DNA of 64,000 nt. Origin: Alphaproteobacteria bacterium. GTDB lineage: Bacteria; Pseudomonadota; Alphaproteobacteria; CAAHEQ01; UBA3637. Position numbers and translations under genes: made by a program. The stretch is from positions 51,690 through 115,689 of the forward strand of contig JAFTTR010000007.1 of assembly GCA_017466695.1 (NCBI GenBank), in the 5' to 3' direction. Every line of letters starts with the position of its first letter. Position 1 is the stretch's first letter. Shown in pieces: positions 43,043-51,698 of this stretch. The notes below the pieces were generated by a model. It was given only the letters and a program-made list of their open reading frames with translations, did not search any database and was not told the DNA's origin.

Positions 43043-43705
43043 ATGGAAAAAATCAAAATTGATAGAAATAAAATGCTTCTTAAAGTTTATCAATCCCTTT
43101 ATACTCATCGGGATTTGTTGCCAGATGTGGCGCATGCGTTGGCATTGGATCCAACAGGGTTTGAGCCTCAAACATTAGAGGAGGCAACAGCCCTTCATTT
43201 AGAGCAAAATTGTGGCCGTGTTGCCTCTTATCTTTTAGGGACGCAAAATGTATTAGATGAAGATGAGTTGGATTTGATTAAAGTGATTCAAGTTCATTAT
43301 AAAGATCAAGAATTTTGGCGTGATTTGTTATATGATTTTGTTGAATATTTGATTTTGAAAGAAAAATGCGCCATTATTGAGGAAGAAAAGGTTTTGTTAG
43401 AAGAAAGCAAAGAAACCATGCTTGAAATTTTTCAAATGGAACATGTTGAAAAAGAAATCATCAAGACTTTTGCTGAAAAAATTAAAAAAGCAGGTTTTCG
43501 GGTGAATGCTGAAAAACTGATTGCCAATTATTTAAAAATGCGTAAACAAGATGCCAAACAAGCTTGGAGTGTTTTAACAACAAATCCGGCGTTCTTTTCC
43601 CCTATTATTGTGAAAGATGAAATGGGGGTTGTTCGCCTTTCAAAAGAAGCTGCTATGGATGAAAATAAAAAATTAGCTAAATTTTTAAAAGGGTTAAAGG
43701 TCTAA
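43043..43705 (+). CDS. Soluble helical protein next to the secretion cluster
   Basis: 220 residues from ATG 43043, with AAGGAG six bases upstream; ATG 43037 would overlap that site. The protein is mostly helical and charged (ILKEKCAIIEEEKVLLEESK), with no signal peptide and no TM segment. The C-terminal part contains KMRKQDAKQAWSVLTTNPAF. No recognisable domain. It is transcribed away from the VirB6-like operon and precedes another soluble protein. A chaperone or cytosolic component is a guess. Confidence 0.75.
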   Translation: MEKIKIDRNKMLLKVYQSLYTHRDLLPDVAHALALDPTGFEPQTLEEATALHLEQNCGRVASYLLGTQNVLDEDELDLIKVIQVHYKDQEFWRDLLYDFVEYLILKEKCAIIEEEKVLLEESKETMLEIFQMEHVEKEIIKTFAEKIKKAGFRVNAEKLIANYLKMRKQDAKQAWSVLTTNPAFFSPIIVKDEMGVVRLSKEAAMDENKKLAKFLKGLKV

Positions 43706-43706
43706 A

Positions 43707-43734
43707 TTGACTTTTTTGAAAAATATGCTATAAT
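43707..43734 (+). promoter_or_regulatory. Promoter of the gene at 43774
   Basis: TTGACT at 43707-43712, 16 bases, TATAAT at 43729-43734 with TGC before it (extended -10). The -35 begins two bases after the preceding stop codon. Confidence 0.75.
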
Positions 43735-43773
43735 AGGGTTATGATTGAATATGATAGCCTTTAGGAGGATAAA

Positions 43774-45714
43774 ATGGAAAGATCAACTGTTGATAGATGT
43801 CATGATGGCGCAATGAATTTGTTTAACACAGCTTTTGGCTCAATTATGGGCGCTTGTGAGTCAGAACAAGAAGCGTTGAAACAAAAATTTATAGCAGATT
43901 TAGATGCAAAAATCAGAGCAGGGGATTTAAAGTCTGATGCTGCCATTGAAGCTTATTTGAGTGGCTTTCCAGAATTGAAAGCTAAAGCGCCAAAATTAAA
44001 ACAAGACATCCAGCGTGCTGTTGCTTATGATGAAATTATCCGTACAGTTCAAAAAACAAAGGATTATAAAGAGGCTGTTCAAAAAAAACAAGCGCTTGAA
44101 GCAAAAGTTGAAAATGCTGAGCCATTAACAAAAGAAGAAGAAAAATTGGCCAGTTTGGAGCGCTTTGAAAAAATGGATCCAGCAGAACTGAGCGCAAAAG
44201 AAAAAGCATTTCGTCAAAAAGAGGCTGAAGATGCTAAAAAGCCAGAAGCTGAAAGAACACCTTTAACAGAAGAAGAACAAGATTTAAAACAGTATTTAGA
44301 TATTCAAAAAGGTCAAAAATACAGTGATAAAAATGCTGATGAGATTGAAAAACGTTCTCAAAAAGCAGGCCCTGCTAAACATGATTATTGGACCACATTA
44401 GAAGATGCGAATGAAGATTTCGAACGGATGAAACGCCTTTATGAAGGTGGATATGACAACGAAACGCATGAGCTGAATAAACCAAAAGAGGCTGAAGATA
44501 ATTCTCCTGTTAATAAAGATAAGCCTGTTTTCCAAGCAAAAAAAGTTCCTGAATTGGATGACCCAGAAACAATTGACTGGGCAAAGTTTAGAGAACAAGT
44601 TATTTGGAAAAATTTGGATAAGGTTATGAATGGTGGCAACTTGGCAGATATGGGTTTTGCCTTATTTACAACCTTGTTCGTTGATATGATTGCAGATGGT
44701 ATTAACTTTCTTGTTGAAGAAACACGTAGAGTTAATAAAGCGAATGAAAAGAAGAAAAAAGAGCTTCGTGATAATACAATGGAAGGCAACTTAAAAGATA
44801 ATGGGTTAACAAAAACAACCTTTATCCGTATGCTTTCTGTTGAGGCTAAAAACTGGATTTTAGATACAACTGAAGCAGAACATATCAAGGCAACAAATCC
44901 TCAAAAATTGTCAGGAAGAGAAAAATTCATGCTCGAAAAAGCTGAATTTATCCATGGCTTACCAAAAACACCTGAAGGGGATGTTGATTTTAAAAAGTTC
45001 ACCAAGAAACAACAAAAACAATATGATGAATATTTAACACTTTATGCCCATTCAACAAAATGGTTGGAAAAATCAGATCAAATCCTTGGGGTGCGTGTTA
45101 CCAAAAAAGAATTAACTGAAATGCTTATATTGGCAAGGGATATGCGTCCACAAGGTGGGTTAGAACACCGTGTGCGTGATATTCATGCGCCAACGGTTGA
45201 TAGAACCCCTGTGGATAAGAAACCAGCTGTTGAAACTGTCCGAGTCACAAAAATCGATAAGGATATTGATCAGTTGGTTGATAAAGTTGCCGCAGGTGAA
45301 GTGTTAACTTCTTCTGAACAGAAAAAATTGGGCACTGTTTTAGCCGATCGGGGTGTTTCAAAACAAGGGATTCAAGATGTTCAAGCTGTTTATGCTGCTC
45401 AAGCCAAAGGCAAAACAGACAAAGAGGGAAAAACTGTTCAACCAAGTGAAGAAATGCGCCAATCCATTGTTCAAGTGATGGTTAAAGGTGGTTTGGATGA
45501 TTACACGGTTTCAGAAACAATGTCTAAGAAAAAATTAACTGAAACAGATCAAGCAAAAGTTGCTTTGCAAGTAGACCGCCTTGCCAAAAGGAAGAAAGCG
45601 CTTGCTGAAAAAATGCAAGCTATGGCTTCTAAAGATAAAGCGCTTGCCATGGCACGGGAACAAATGGCTCAATCTGTCACCAATGTTCAAAACAGAGCAA
45701 GAGAAGGGCGTTAA
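43774..45714 (+). CDS. Large charged protein with coiled-coil regions
   Basis: 646 residues, start set by TTAGGAGGATAAA. No signal peptide. Residues about 40-220 are rich in Lys, Glu and Ala with heptad-like patterns (KKQALEAKVENAEPLTKEEE). A possible hydrophobic helix is seen near 290-310 (MGFALFTTLFVDMIADGINF). A helical, Lys-rich end contains MAREQMAQSVTNVQNRAREG. Not a family I know. With its own strong promoter next to the secretion-type genes it could be a secreted or structural protein. Confidence 0.8.
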   Translation: MERSTVDRCHDGAMNLFNTAFGSIMGACESEQEALKQKFIADLDAKIRAGDLKSDAAIEAYLSGFPELKAKAPKLKQDIQRAVAYDEIIRTVQKTKDYKEAVQKKQALEAKVENAEPLTKEEEKLASLERFEKMDPAELSAKEKAFRQKEAEDAKKPEAERTPLTEEEQDLKQYLDIQKGQKYSDKNADEIEKRSQKAGPAKHDYWTTLEDANEDFERMKRLYEGGYDNETHELNKPKEAEDNSPVNKDKPVFQAKKVPELDDPETIDWAKFREQVIWKNLDKVMNGGNLADMGFALFTTLFVDMIADGINFLVEETRRVNKANEKKKKELRDNTMEGNLKDNGLTKTTFIRMLSVEAKNWILDTTEAEHIKATNPQKLSGREKFMLEKAEFIHGLPKTPEGDVDFKKFTKKQQKQYDEYLTLYAHSTKWLEKSDQILGVRVTKKELTEMLILARDMRPQGGLEHRVRDIHAPTVDRTPVDKKPAVETVRVTKIDKDIDQLVDKVAAGEVLTSSEQKKLGTVLADRGVSKQGIQDVQAVYAAQAKGKTDKEGKTVQPSEEMRQSIVQVMVKGGLDDYTVSETMSKKKLTETDQAKVALQVDRLAKRKKALAEKMQAMASKDKALAMAREQMAQSVTNVQNRAREGR

Positions 45715-45752
45715 GTTTTCTTTAAAGCTTAAATTTAAAGAATAAATGGCTG

Positions 45753-45797
45753 ATTTCCCCCAAGAAGTGAATAAGCACTTTTTGGGGGATTTTTTTT
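45753..45797 (+). terminator. Terminator of the gene at 43774
   Basis: TCCCCCAA and TTGGGGGA with AGTG/CACT inside, followed by eight T. Confidence 0.85.
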
Positions 45798-45876
45798 GTT
45801 TTTTTATGCTTTTTTTGTTTATTTTTATAAAAAAATAATTTTTTTTAAATAAAATCATGCATTTTTTTGAAAAATG

Positions 45877-45885
45877 TGGTATAAT
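45877..45885 (+). promoter_or_regulatory. Extended -10 promoter of the lysozyme-like gene
   Basis: TGG followed by TATAAT (45880-45885). No -35 at the usual distance, so recognition would rely on the extended -10. Start near 45892; GGAGGGG precedes ATG 45920. Confidence 0.5.
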
Positions 45886-45919
45886 AGATATAACATAACG
45901 AAAAAAATAGGAGGGGACC

Positions 45920-47011
45920 ATGGCAACACGGGGAATTCGAAATAAAAATCCAGGATGTTTAAAATGCAAGGGTACAGCAGGACGTGATAAAGATGGTTTT
46001 GCTATTTATAACACATGGGAAGAGGGTTATTATGCTTTGAACTCATTGTTATACCGTGTTTACAACGGGAAAAGTTTGCGTCAGGTTTTTAAGGTTTATG
46101 CACCAGCTTCTGATGGGAATAATCCAAGATCATATGCTCAAACTGTTGCAAGAGGTTTGAGAGAAGCCGGCTTTAATGTGACGGCTGATACGCCGATTGA
46201 TATGACAAATCCTCAAATCAGGGCTGCTGTTGTGTGTGCCATTTCTGAGATGGAATGTGGCAAAATCCCAGGAGGAAGGGATTATGCAATTGAGCAAACA
46301 AATGCTTATGACCCTGCTACAGATCCAAAGAGAGGAACGATGCTTGTAAGAGGAGGAGGAAAACCCTCTAAAATTGCAAGAACGACGAGGGGAGGGGCTG
46401 CGAATACTGCTCCTGCAAATGATGGCGTTCAAATATCAGTTGCAAGAGATGAAGCAGCACAAGAACGAAGGGCTAGAGATGAAGCAGCACAAAAACGAAG
46501 GGGTAGACCTTCTTCTTCTAATCCTTCTGCTTTTGCTGATGTGGATAGAGGGGGTCGATCAACTGAACCAACTTTAAATACCAATACGCAAAGTTCTGAT
46601 GAAGATAAATTAAGAGCACAAGTGTTTGCTGCTTATAAAGGGAAAAAACCTCCTAAAAAATTAAATTGGTTTCAACGCAACTTCCCTTCTTTTTTAGGGG
46701 GTGCAACCAAACAAGAAAAGTTGGTAGATCGTATTTTTTATCCTCGAGGGAGGGACGGTGTTTTAGATGCCACTCGCGAAATGTTCCCACGTGTGAGTGT
46801 TCAAGATTTAAGAAATGCTGGTTTTTCGGATTATAAAATTATTCAAATGCAAGCAAATATTGATGCGAAGCGTCAAACGCAAGGTCCAATGGGATTAGTG
46901 AACCGTTTGGCAAGTGCTGGTTTGCAAATGAATGCACAAGAATTGGGTATTACACGAGATGAAATCTTAACGATTTCTGCACTGGTGAAAAATAACGCTA
47001 CAAGAGGTTGA
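45920..47011 (+). CDS. Phage-type lysozyme/transglycosylase-like protein with an extended C-terminus
   Basis: 363 residues. Residues 1-140 have RGIRNKNPGCLKCKG, DGFAIYNTWEEGYYALNSLL and VFKVYAPASDGNNPRSYAQT, the pattern of the virion-associated peptidoglycan-degrading domain in which RGIRNxNPGN is normally followed by an aromatic/Gly segment. CLKC replaces the usual residues after NPG. The centre is low complexity with ARDEAAQERRARDEAAQ. The end (about 240-363) is unknown. There is no signal peptide, as in phage enzymes carried in virions. A VirB1-like cell-wall-opening role for the nearby secretion genes is possible. Confidence 0.7.
   Translation: MATRGIRNKNPGCLKCKGTAGRDKDGFAIYNTWEEGYYALNSLLYRVYNGKSLRQVFKVYAPASDGNNPRSYAQTVARGLREAGFNVTADTPIDMTNPQIRAAVVCAISEMECGKIPGGRDYAIEQTNAYDPATDPKRGTMLVRGGGKPSKIARTTRGGAANTAPANDGVQISVARDEAAQERRARDEAAQKRRGRPSSSNPSAFADVDRGGRSTEPTLNTNTQSSDEDKLRAQVFAAYKGKKPPKKLNWFQRNFPSFLGGATKQEKLVDRIFYPRGRDGVLDATREMFPRVSVQDLRNAGFSDYKIIQMQANIDAKRQTQGPMGLVNRLASAGLQMNAQELGITRDEILTISALVKNNATRG
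46446..46505. repeat. Two 30-base tandem units in the lysozyme-like gene
   Basis: GAGATGAAGCAGCACAAGAA recurs after 30 bases with few changes, coding twice for RDEAAQ[E/K]RR. Confidence 0.8.
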
Positions 47012-47024
47012 TTTAAAAGATAAA

Positions 47025-47077
47025 AAAACACACCCTTTTGAACAAAAAAAGTTCGTTTGAGGGTGTGTTTTTTTTGT
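47025..47077. terminator. Bidirectional terminator between convergent genes
   Basis: ACACACCCT and AGGGTGTGT with GAAC/GTTC inside, A-rich on the left and T-rich on the right, between the lysozyme-like gene and the glycosyltransferase gene. Confidence 0.85.
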
Positions 47078-47087
47078 GCCTATTTTT

Positions 47088-48077
47088 TTAAAAAGGAAGA
47101 ATTTTTAAGGTGTTAAAAGCTATTTTTTCTTCCCCTTTTAACAAAAAGAAAAGGGCGATTTTATGTTTGAGTTTTAACCCTTCAAATGAGATAATCTTAT
47201 TTTGATATAAGCGCTTGAACTCTTGCCCCATTAATTGAAACAGTTCGAGACATTTTTCTTTATCTTTTTGTTTACGCAAGGCTTGGTTCATTGTCATTTT
47301 AACACGTTTGTTAATAATTTCTTCTTGAACTAAGTTTAAATGTTCTGGGTGGTGTTTTTGTGTGTAAGCATAAACATCTTCAATCACTTGAACATAGCTC
47401 ATGACTTTTTTTTCATTAAATGCCGTGTGCATAATGGAGTTCGGATTGGTGTAATAGTAATAAAGAGGGGCATTGAGATGCACGGCGTTTTTAGCTCTTC
47501 CCATGAACAACGTTGTGAATAACACATCTTCAAAGTAAATGCCTTCTTTAAAAGTTAAATCGCCTAAAGCAGATTTTTTATACAGTTTCACACAAACTTG
47601 GGTGATGAGGGATTTTTCTTTTAAAAAATCAGTGAATGGTTTGAAAAAACGAGTGAGTTTAAAATCGTTTAATTTCAGACCAGCTGGGATTTTTTGATAT
47701 AAAGAAGTGGTGTGTGCGAGGTTACAAAAAACAACATCTGTTTGTTCATTTTGAGCCACTTGCATCATTAATTTTAAAAAATCTGGGTGGAAGTAATCAT
47801 CTGAATCTAAAAAGCTAATATAGTCCCCTTTGGCAACTTGAAGGCCGGTGTTTCTCGCACCAGAAAGACCTTTGTTCTTTTGATGGATGACCAAAAAACG
47901 ATTACCTTTTTGAGCATATTCATCAGCAATAGCGCCACTTGAATCTGTGGCCCCATCATCCACCATAATGACTTCAAAATCTTTGAATGTTTGGTTTAAA
48001 AGACTGTCTAAGCAACCTCTTAAATATGTTTCAACATTATAAATTGGAACAATAATACTAACAAAAGGATGTGTCAT
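47088..48077 (-). CDS. Family 2 glycosyltransferase
   Basis: 329 residues. GT-A fold of family GT2: VSIIVPIYNVETYLRGCLDS at the N-terminus, FEVIMVDDGATDSSG for the nucleotide, KGLSGARNTGLQVAKGDY, and LDSDDYFHPD as the metal-binding DxD region. The last 100 residues are basic, without TM helices. It transfers a sugar to a surface polysaccharide or lipid, and the acceptor is unknown. No sugar genes are next to it. Confidence 0.92.
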   Translation of the reverse strand: MTHPFVSIIVPIYNVETYLRGCLDSLLNQTFKDFEVIMVDDGATDSSGAIADEYAQKGNRFLVIHQKNKGLSGARNTGLQVAKGDYISFLDSDDYFHPDFLKLMMQVAQNEQTDVVFCNLAHTTSLYQKIPAGLKLNDFKLTRFFKPFTDFLKEKSLITQVCVKLYKKSALGDLTFKEGIYFEDVLFTTLFMGRAKNAVHLNAPLYYYYTNPNSIMHTAFNEKKVMSYVQVIEDVYAYTQKHHPEHLNLVQEEIINKRVKMTMNQALRKQKDKEKCLELFQLMGQEFKRLYQNKIISFEGLKLKHKIALFFLLKGEEKIAFNTLKILPF

Positions 48078-48162
48078 AACGCCTCCACAATTTGAATAAA
48101 ACGAATGAAAAAAAGATACTTTTTTTTATTTAAAATTGCAAGAGAGAAAAGAAAAAAAATCT

Positions 48163-48501
48163 CTATAAACAAGTGCCCGTTGTGTGAACAGCTGTTACAA
48201 TTTTTTCTTTAATTGTAAAAGAGGTTGTGCAGGTGTTGTTGTTAAACGTACCTTGTTGTAAGGTGCTTGGGTTTAAGTATGTTTGTCTTTCAGGATTTGA
48301 ATATGTTTTATAATGAGTTTGATAAATGAGTTTTGTTTCTTCTTTATCAATGAGGGTATAGGTGGGAGTGCCTAATTTTTTTGTAACTTCTGATTGGGAT
48401 TGCCCCACCAATTGATGTAAATCAGTTTGCTCAAATTGTTGATAAAAATCAGAACAGCTTGAAAGAAATATTAAAGAAAATAAGAGGCATAATTTTTTCA
48501 T
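48163..48501 (-). CDS. Small lipoprotein with a BamE/SmpA-like segment
   Basis: 112 residues. Lipobox LSSC at residue 13-16. LHQLVGQSQSEVTKKLGTPT resembles the LxGxSxxxVxxxLGxPx pattern of SmpA/OmlA (BamE) proteins. The end has two Cys (NNTCTTSF, TTGTC) that may pair. Probably in the outer membrane. It lies between rdgB and the glycosyltransferase on the same strand. Confidence 0.8.
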   Translation of the reverse strand: MKKLCLLFSLIFLSSCSDFYQQFEQTDLHQLVGQSQSEVTKKLGTPTYTLIDKEETKLIYQTHYKTYSNPERQTYLNPSTLQQGTFNNNTCTTSFTIKEKIVTAVHTTGTCL

Positions 48502-48564
48502 TTTTACTAAACCCTTTCATCAAAAGAAATAGGAAAGGGGGGACGCTTTTTCAAGAGAAAAAAT

Positions 48565-49173
48565 TTATTTTTCTTCCACAAAAGAAATGGCTTGAATGAG
48601 ATCATGGATAAGGGGTTTATCAAACTTTTTTTTCATCTCATCTGTTAATTCATCCCAGGTACAATTCCTCTCTTTCACATCAAAGGCTTGTGCTAAGGGA
48701 TAGTCCGTGTTGTTATAAGGCTCATAGAGTTTGTCTTTATGTAAAAAACCGTGCGTGATTTTTGAAACAAAAGTATGTTTGCCCGAGGGGGAGGTAATCG
48801 CAAAGCATTGTTCAAAATAACAGGTGATGGTTTCTAAATTGGCTGTCTTTTTCCTTAAATAATGCCAAAACATTTCAGCTGTTGCATTTTTTGGTAACTC
48901 GCCAGCCCACCTTTTGGCTGCAACGCCTGGTTGCCCTCCTAATTCATGGATAAAAAAGCCGGTGTCATCTGCAATGGTAATCATGTTTGTGGCTGTGGCA
49001 TAGCTTTTTGCTTTTAAAAGAGCATTTTCTTTCAAAGAGGAATACCCTTCTTCAATGTGAATGTTTAAATGATTAAAATCTGCAGCTGTTTTAATGTGAA
49101 ATTGGTCCCCTAAATAGAGTTGAATATCATAAATTTTGCTTTTGTTTTTACTTGCAAATAAGATCTGTTTCAT
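48565..49173 (-). CDS. rdgB: Non-canonical purine NTP pyrophosphatase (RdgB/HAM1-like)
   Basis: 202 residues. LFASKNKSKIYDIQLYLG at the N-terminus, KENALLKAKSYA, TIADDTGFFIHELGGQPGV and AKRWAGE correspond to the family's NxxK, ENAxxKA, ADDSGL and PGVxSARxxG motifs. Middle and C-terminal parts are more divergent (LAQAFDVKERNCTWDELTDEM instead of FGYDPIF). It hydrolyses dITP and XTP. The divergence could mean another substrate. Confidence 0.8.
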   Translation of the reverse strand: MKQILFASKNKSKIYDIQLYLGDQFHIKTAADFNHLNIHIEEGYSSLKENALLKAKSYATATNMITIADDTGFFIHELGGQPGVAAKRWAGELPKNATAEMFWHYLRKKTANLETITCYFEQCFAITSPSGKHTFVSKITHGFLHKDKLYEPYNNTDYPLAQAFDVKERNCTWDELTDEMKKKFDKPLIHDLIQAISFVEEK

Positions 49174-49193
49174 CTTGAATCCTTTTTTTATAA

Positions 49194-49235
49194 AAAAACA
49201 CCTGCAAGAGCAAATATTTTCTCACAGGTGTTTTT
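49194..49235 (-). terminator. Terminator between the FTR-like gene and rdgB
   Basis: Stem AAAAACACCTG/CAGGTGTTTTT with a loop of about 20 bases, with T residues after it in the minus direction. Confidence 0.7.
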
Positions 49236-49248
49236 ATTAAAAGCAAAT

Positions 49249-49488
49249 TTATTTTGGTTTGAATAAGTTGCAGTGACAATGACCTTTTTCAAGCACTTCT
49301 TTTTCATGTTCCCCACAAGGGCAAAAACCACGAGAGACATCACAAGGGCAACAGCCATTGCAAGAATTTAAGCAACGGTTGATGATTTTGTCAGCAAAAG
49401 GGGTGAGTTGCCAGCCTTTTGTTTCAGCATATAATTCCAATGCGTGTTTGAAGTGGTTGTTATTATTCAAAATTTCTTCTTCTGTCAT
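49249..49488 (-). CDS. Ferredoxin-thioredoxin reductase catalytic domain-like small protein
   Basis: 79 residues. The second half holds CNGCCPCDVSRGFCPCG and GHCHCNLFKP. The C-P-C ... C-P-C ... C-x-C-x-L-F spacing is that of the [4Fe-4S] and disulfide centre of FTR catalytic chains, here shortened. It is probably a small redox iron-sulfur protein that passes electrons to a thiol partner. RBS AAAGGAG. It is next to pgpA without an evident link. Other Cys-rich metal binding is the alternative. Confidence 0.7.
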   Translation of the reverse strand: MTEEEILNNNNHFKHALELYAETKGWQLTPFADKIINRCLNSCNGCCPCDVSRGFCPCGEHEKEVLEKGHCHCNLFKPK

Positions 49489-49501
49489 GTGATACTCCTT
49501 T

Positions 49502-49975
49502 TTAAAAAATGAATTGATTGATTAACAATAGCATAATTCCTGCGTAAATGCCAGCAAAAATATCATCTGTCATTACACCAAATGCGCCTTCGATTTTTTT
49601 ATCAAAATAAGAGCAGGGCCAAATTTTAACAATGTCGAATAAACGAAATAAGGCAAACCCTAATAATAAGTTTAAAATAGATAAAGGGGCTATGCCAACA
49701 AGGAACAAAAAGGCGGTTAATTGACCAGCTGTTTCATCAATAACCACAAACCCAGGGTCTTTGTTTGTACTGGTAGCTAAAATGTGGCGAACAGCTATAA
49801 GACCGATGAAATAGCTTGCAAGTGTTGTAATGAATAAGGCGCCCCCACCCAAGGGATAAACAAGCATCACAAGAGGCAAGGTTGCTAATGACCCCATTGT
49901 TCCAGGGGCGATTTTTGATTTGCCAGAAAAGAAAAAGGTGGCAATCATATTGTATAAGAAGTCTTTATTTTTCAT
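49502..49975 (-). CDS. pgpA: Phosphatidylglycerophosphatase A
   Basis: 157 residues, usual for PgpA, with about four TM segments. KIAPGTMGSLATLP near the N-terminus, VIDETAGQ, FRLFDIVKIWPCSYFD and FGVMTDDIFAGIYAG near the end are the family motifs. It removes phosphate from phosphatidylglycerophosphate to give phosphatidylglycerol. The next gene on the strand starts 13 bases after its stop. Confidence 0.94.
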   Translation of the reverse strand: MKNKDFLYNMIATFFFSGKSKIAPGTMGSLATLPLVMLVYPLGGGALFITTLASYFIGLIAVRHILATSTNKDPGFVVIDETAGQLTAFLFLVGIAPLSILNLLLGFALFRLFDIVKIWPCSYFDKKIEGAFGVMTDDIFAGIYAGIMLLLINQFIF

Positions 49976-50009
49976 TTGTTTTCCAATATTTGTTTAAGAA
50001 AAAACGGCA

Positions 50010-51509
50010 TTAACCCTTTGCAACAGCAGAGACAAAATCATCTTCATCTCCGTTTTCTGTTTTTAATTTTTGGCGTGGCAAAGAGACCTTTTTACGAGTT
50101 TTACGCTTAGACTTAGTTTTCTTAGAAGACGATTTACCTTTTCGGCCCTTGCTTGAGCTCTTTTTAGCTTTTGAGCTATTTTTGTCCTCTTCTTCAGGTT
50201 CTTGAGCTGTGTATTCACTGCTTGGCGATACATCTTCACTGCTTTCTTCAAATTCTTGTCCATCTTGCGTTTCATCTTCTAATTCCTCGTTCATAACAAA
50301 GCCATCTTCATCAATCAGTGGGACTTCAAAATCATCTGATTCAAAATCTGGCAAATCATCTAAGCCGAAATCATCTTCCATTGTATCAGTTGAATCTGTT
50401 TCGTCAAGTTCTAAATCTTCAATAAAGAATTCATCATCATCAATGGGAGGAGGGGTGGCATCACTTGTAAATTCTGGATCGTGATTTTCTTGAACAGCTT
50501 CTGCCTGTGGTGCTGGTGTGGCATCTTGAACAGGCGTTGTTGGAATGGAGCCGACGGGTATTTTATCTAATTTAACAAGAGCAGGGTCTGCTTCTCCTTC
50601 TTTTAAGTCAAAATAGGCGCTTAAAAAAGATGAAAAATCCAAGATGTCACCTTGAGGTTGACCATTGTTAAAAACAAGCAAATGAATGCCATGATTTTTG
50701 AAATATTCAACGGTTGGTTTTGCGTTTAACATGCGTCCTTCTGTTACACAAATAGCTTTGATAACTTCGGACCCAGGTTCTGCTCTGGCCAAGGCTTCGG
50801 AGGCTTTAATTAAGTCTTCAGCCAAGCGCTCCATCATACCCCCTTCGGAGTACCAGGTACTTGCTAAAACATCATCATTAAAATCAACAGACCAGTTCAC
50901 ATCTTTGCGATTGACAATTTCAATCATCAAAGCTCTGGCAGCTGTTGAAATCGCCATTGGCACTTTGTGTCCTTCAAGCAAAATGTGTTGGAAAATTTCA
51001 ACCTTAAATTTGCGAGCAACCACAGCCATTTGTTTAATCATTTGAACGACATTTTTATGGCTCTTTGTGGTGGTTTGTTTTTGTTCTTCCTCCTCTTGTC
51101 CAGGAAGTTTTGGTGCTACATATTTTGTCGCTTGAATGGTTGAAGGCATCGCCCTTGGTTTGGCGTATAAGGGTTTCTCTTTCTTTAAATCTAAAGCCCT
51201 TTTAACAACGGTTTTTGGTTTTGGTTTAATGCGAAAAGCCATCCAATTGACTTTGTAAAATAAAAGCCAACCCACAAAATAAAGTGGAATCCAAAGGACC
51301 ATCATTAAAAATAACAGCACATCTGGTAAGGAGCGAATGCGCCAATTGTAATTTTCAAATGCGAGCCATCTTTCATGCCAAGCTTCTGATGAGAGAAAAT
51401 CAAATTGAAACAATACGCTGAGAGATGGTACAACGTATAAAAAATAAACAAAGCCCCAAACGGCGCCAACAATGGCTAATTTTACCAATGATTTGACATT
51501 TTTATGCAT
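50010..51509 (-). CDS. Inner-membrane protein with a long acidic-then-basic tail
   Basis: 499 residues. Two TM helices (about 9-34 and 62-86), then a soluble domain from about 150 to 300 (VARKFKVEIFQHILLEGHKV, AICVTEGRMLNAKPTVEYFK), and from 310 on a disordered stretch, first rich in Asp/Glu, then in Ser/Lys/Arg (SSSKKTKSKRKTRKK). The basic end could bind nucleic acid or a membrane. The folded domain resembles nothing I can name with certainty. Upstream of pgpA on the same strand, 34 bases away. Confidence 0.78.
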   Translation of the reverse strand: MHKNVKSLVKLAIVGAVWGFVYFLYVVPSLSVLFQFDFLSSEAWHERWLAFENYNWRIRSLPDVLLFLMMVLWIPLYFVGWLLFYKVNWMAFRIKPKPKTVVKRALDLKKEKPLYAKPRAMPSTIQATKYVAPKLPGQEEEEQKQTTTKSHKNVVQMIKQMAVVARKFKVEIFQHILLEGHKVPMAISTAARALMIEIVNRKDVNWSVDFNDDVLASTWYSEGGMMERLAEDLIKASEALARAEPGSEVIKAICVTEGRMLNAKPTVEYFKNHGIHLLVFNNGQPQGDILDFSSFLSAYFDLKEGEADPALVKLDKIPVGSIPTTPVQDATPAPQAEAVQENHDPEFTSDATPPPIDDDEFFIEDLELDETDSTDTMEDDFGLDDLPDFESDDFEVPLIDEDGFVMNEELEDETQDGQEFEESSEDVSPSSEYTAQEPEEEDKNSSKAKKSSSKGRKGKSSSKKTKSKRKTRKKVSLPRQKLKTENGDEDDFVSAVAKG

Positions 51510-51698
51510 TAAACGGATCCCCTTTTTTTATCACGTGTAAATTTAGTATCAACTTTTTTTATTAAAAAAACAAGTCTTTTTTTTAATTTGTTTTAAAATG
51601 CCTTAAAGGGTGTTTTTAAACATATAAAAAGAAAGGAAAAGCCCCAAACTTGACTTTGCTTAATTTTTTTGTTAAGAAAATAAAAAAAAGGAGGGGCT

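Noticed and set aside
31624..47011. Complete conjugative element or prophage
   Set aside because: No relaxase, integrase, coupling protein, VirB4 ATPase, capsid gene or att repeats are visible; only part of a secretion-type gene set is seen.
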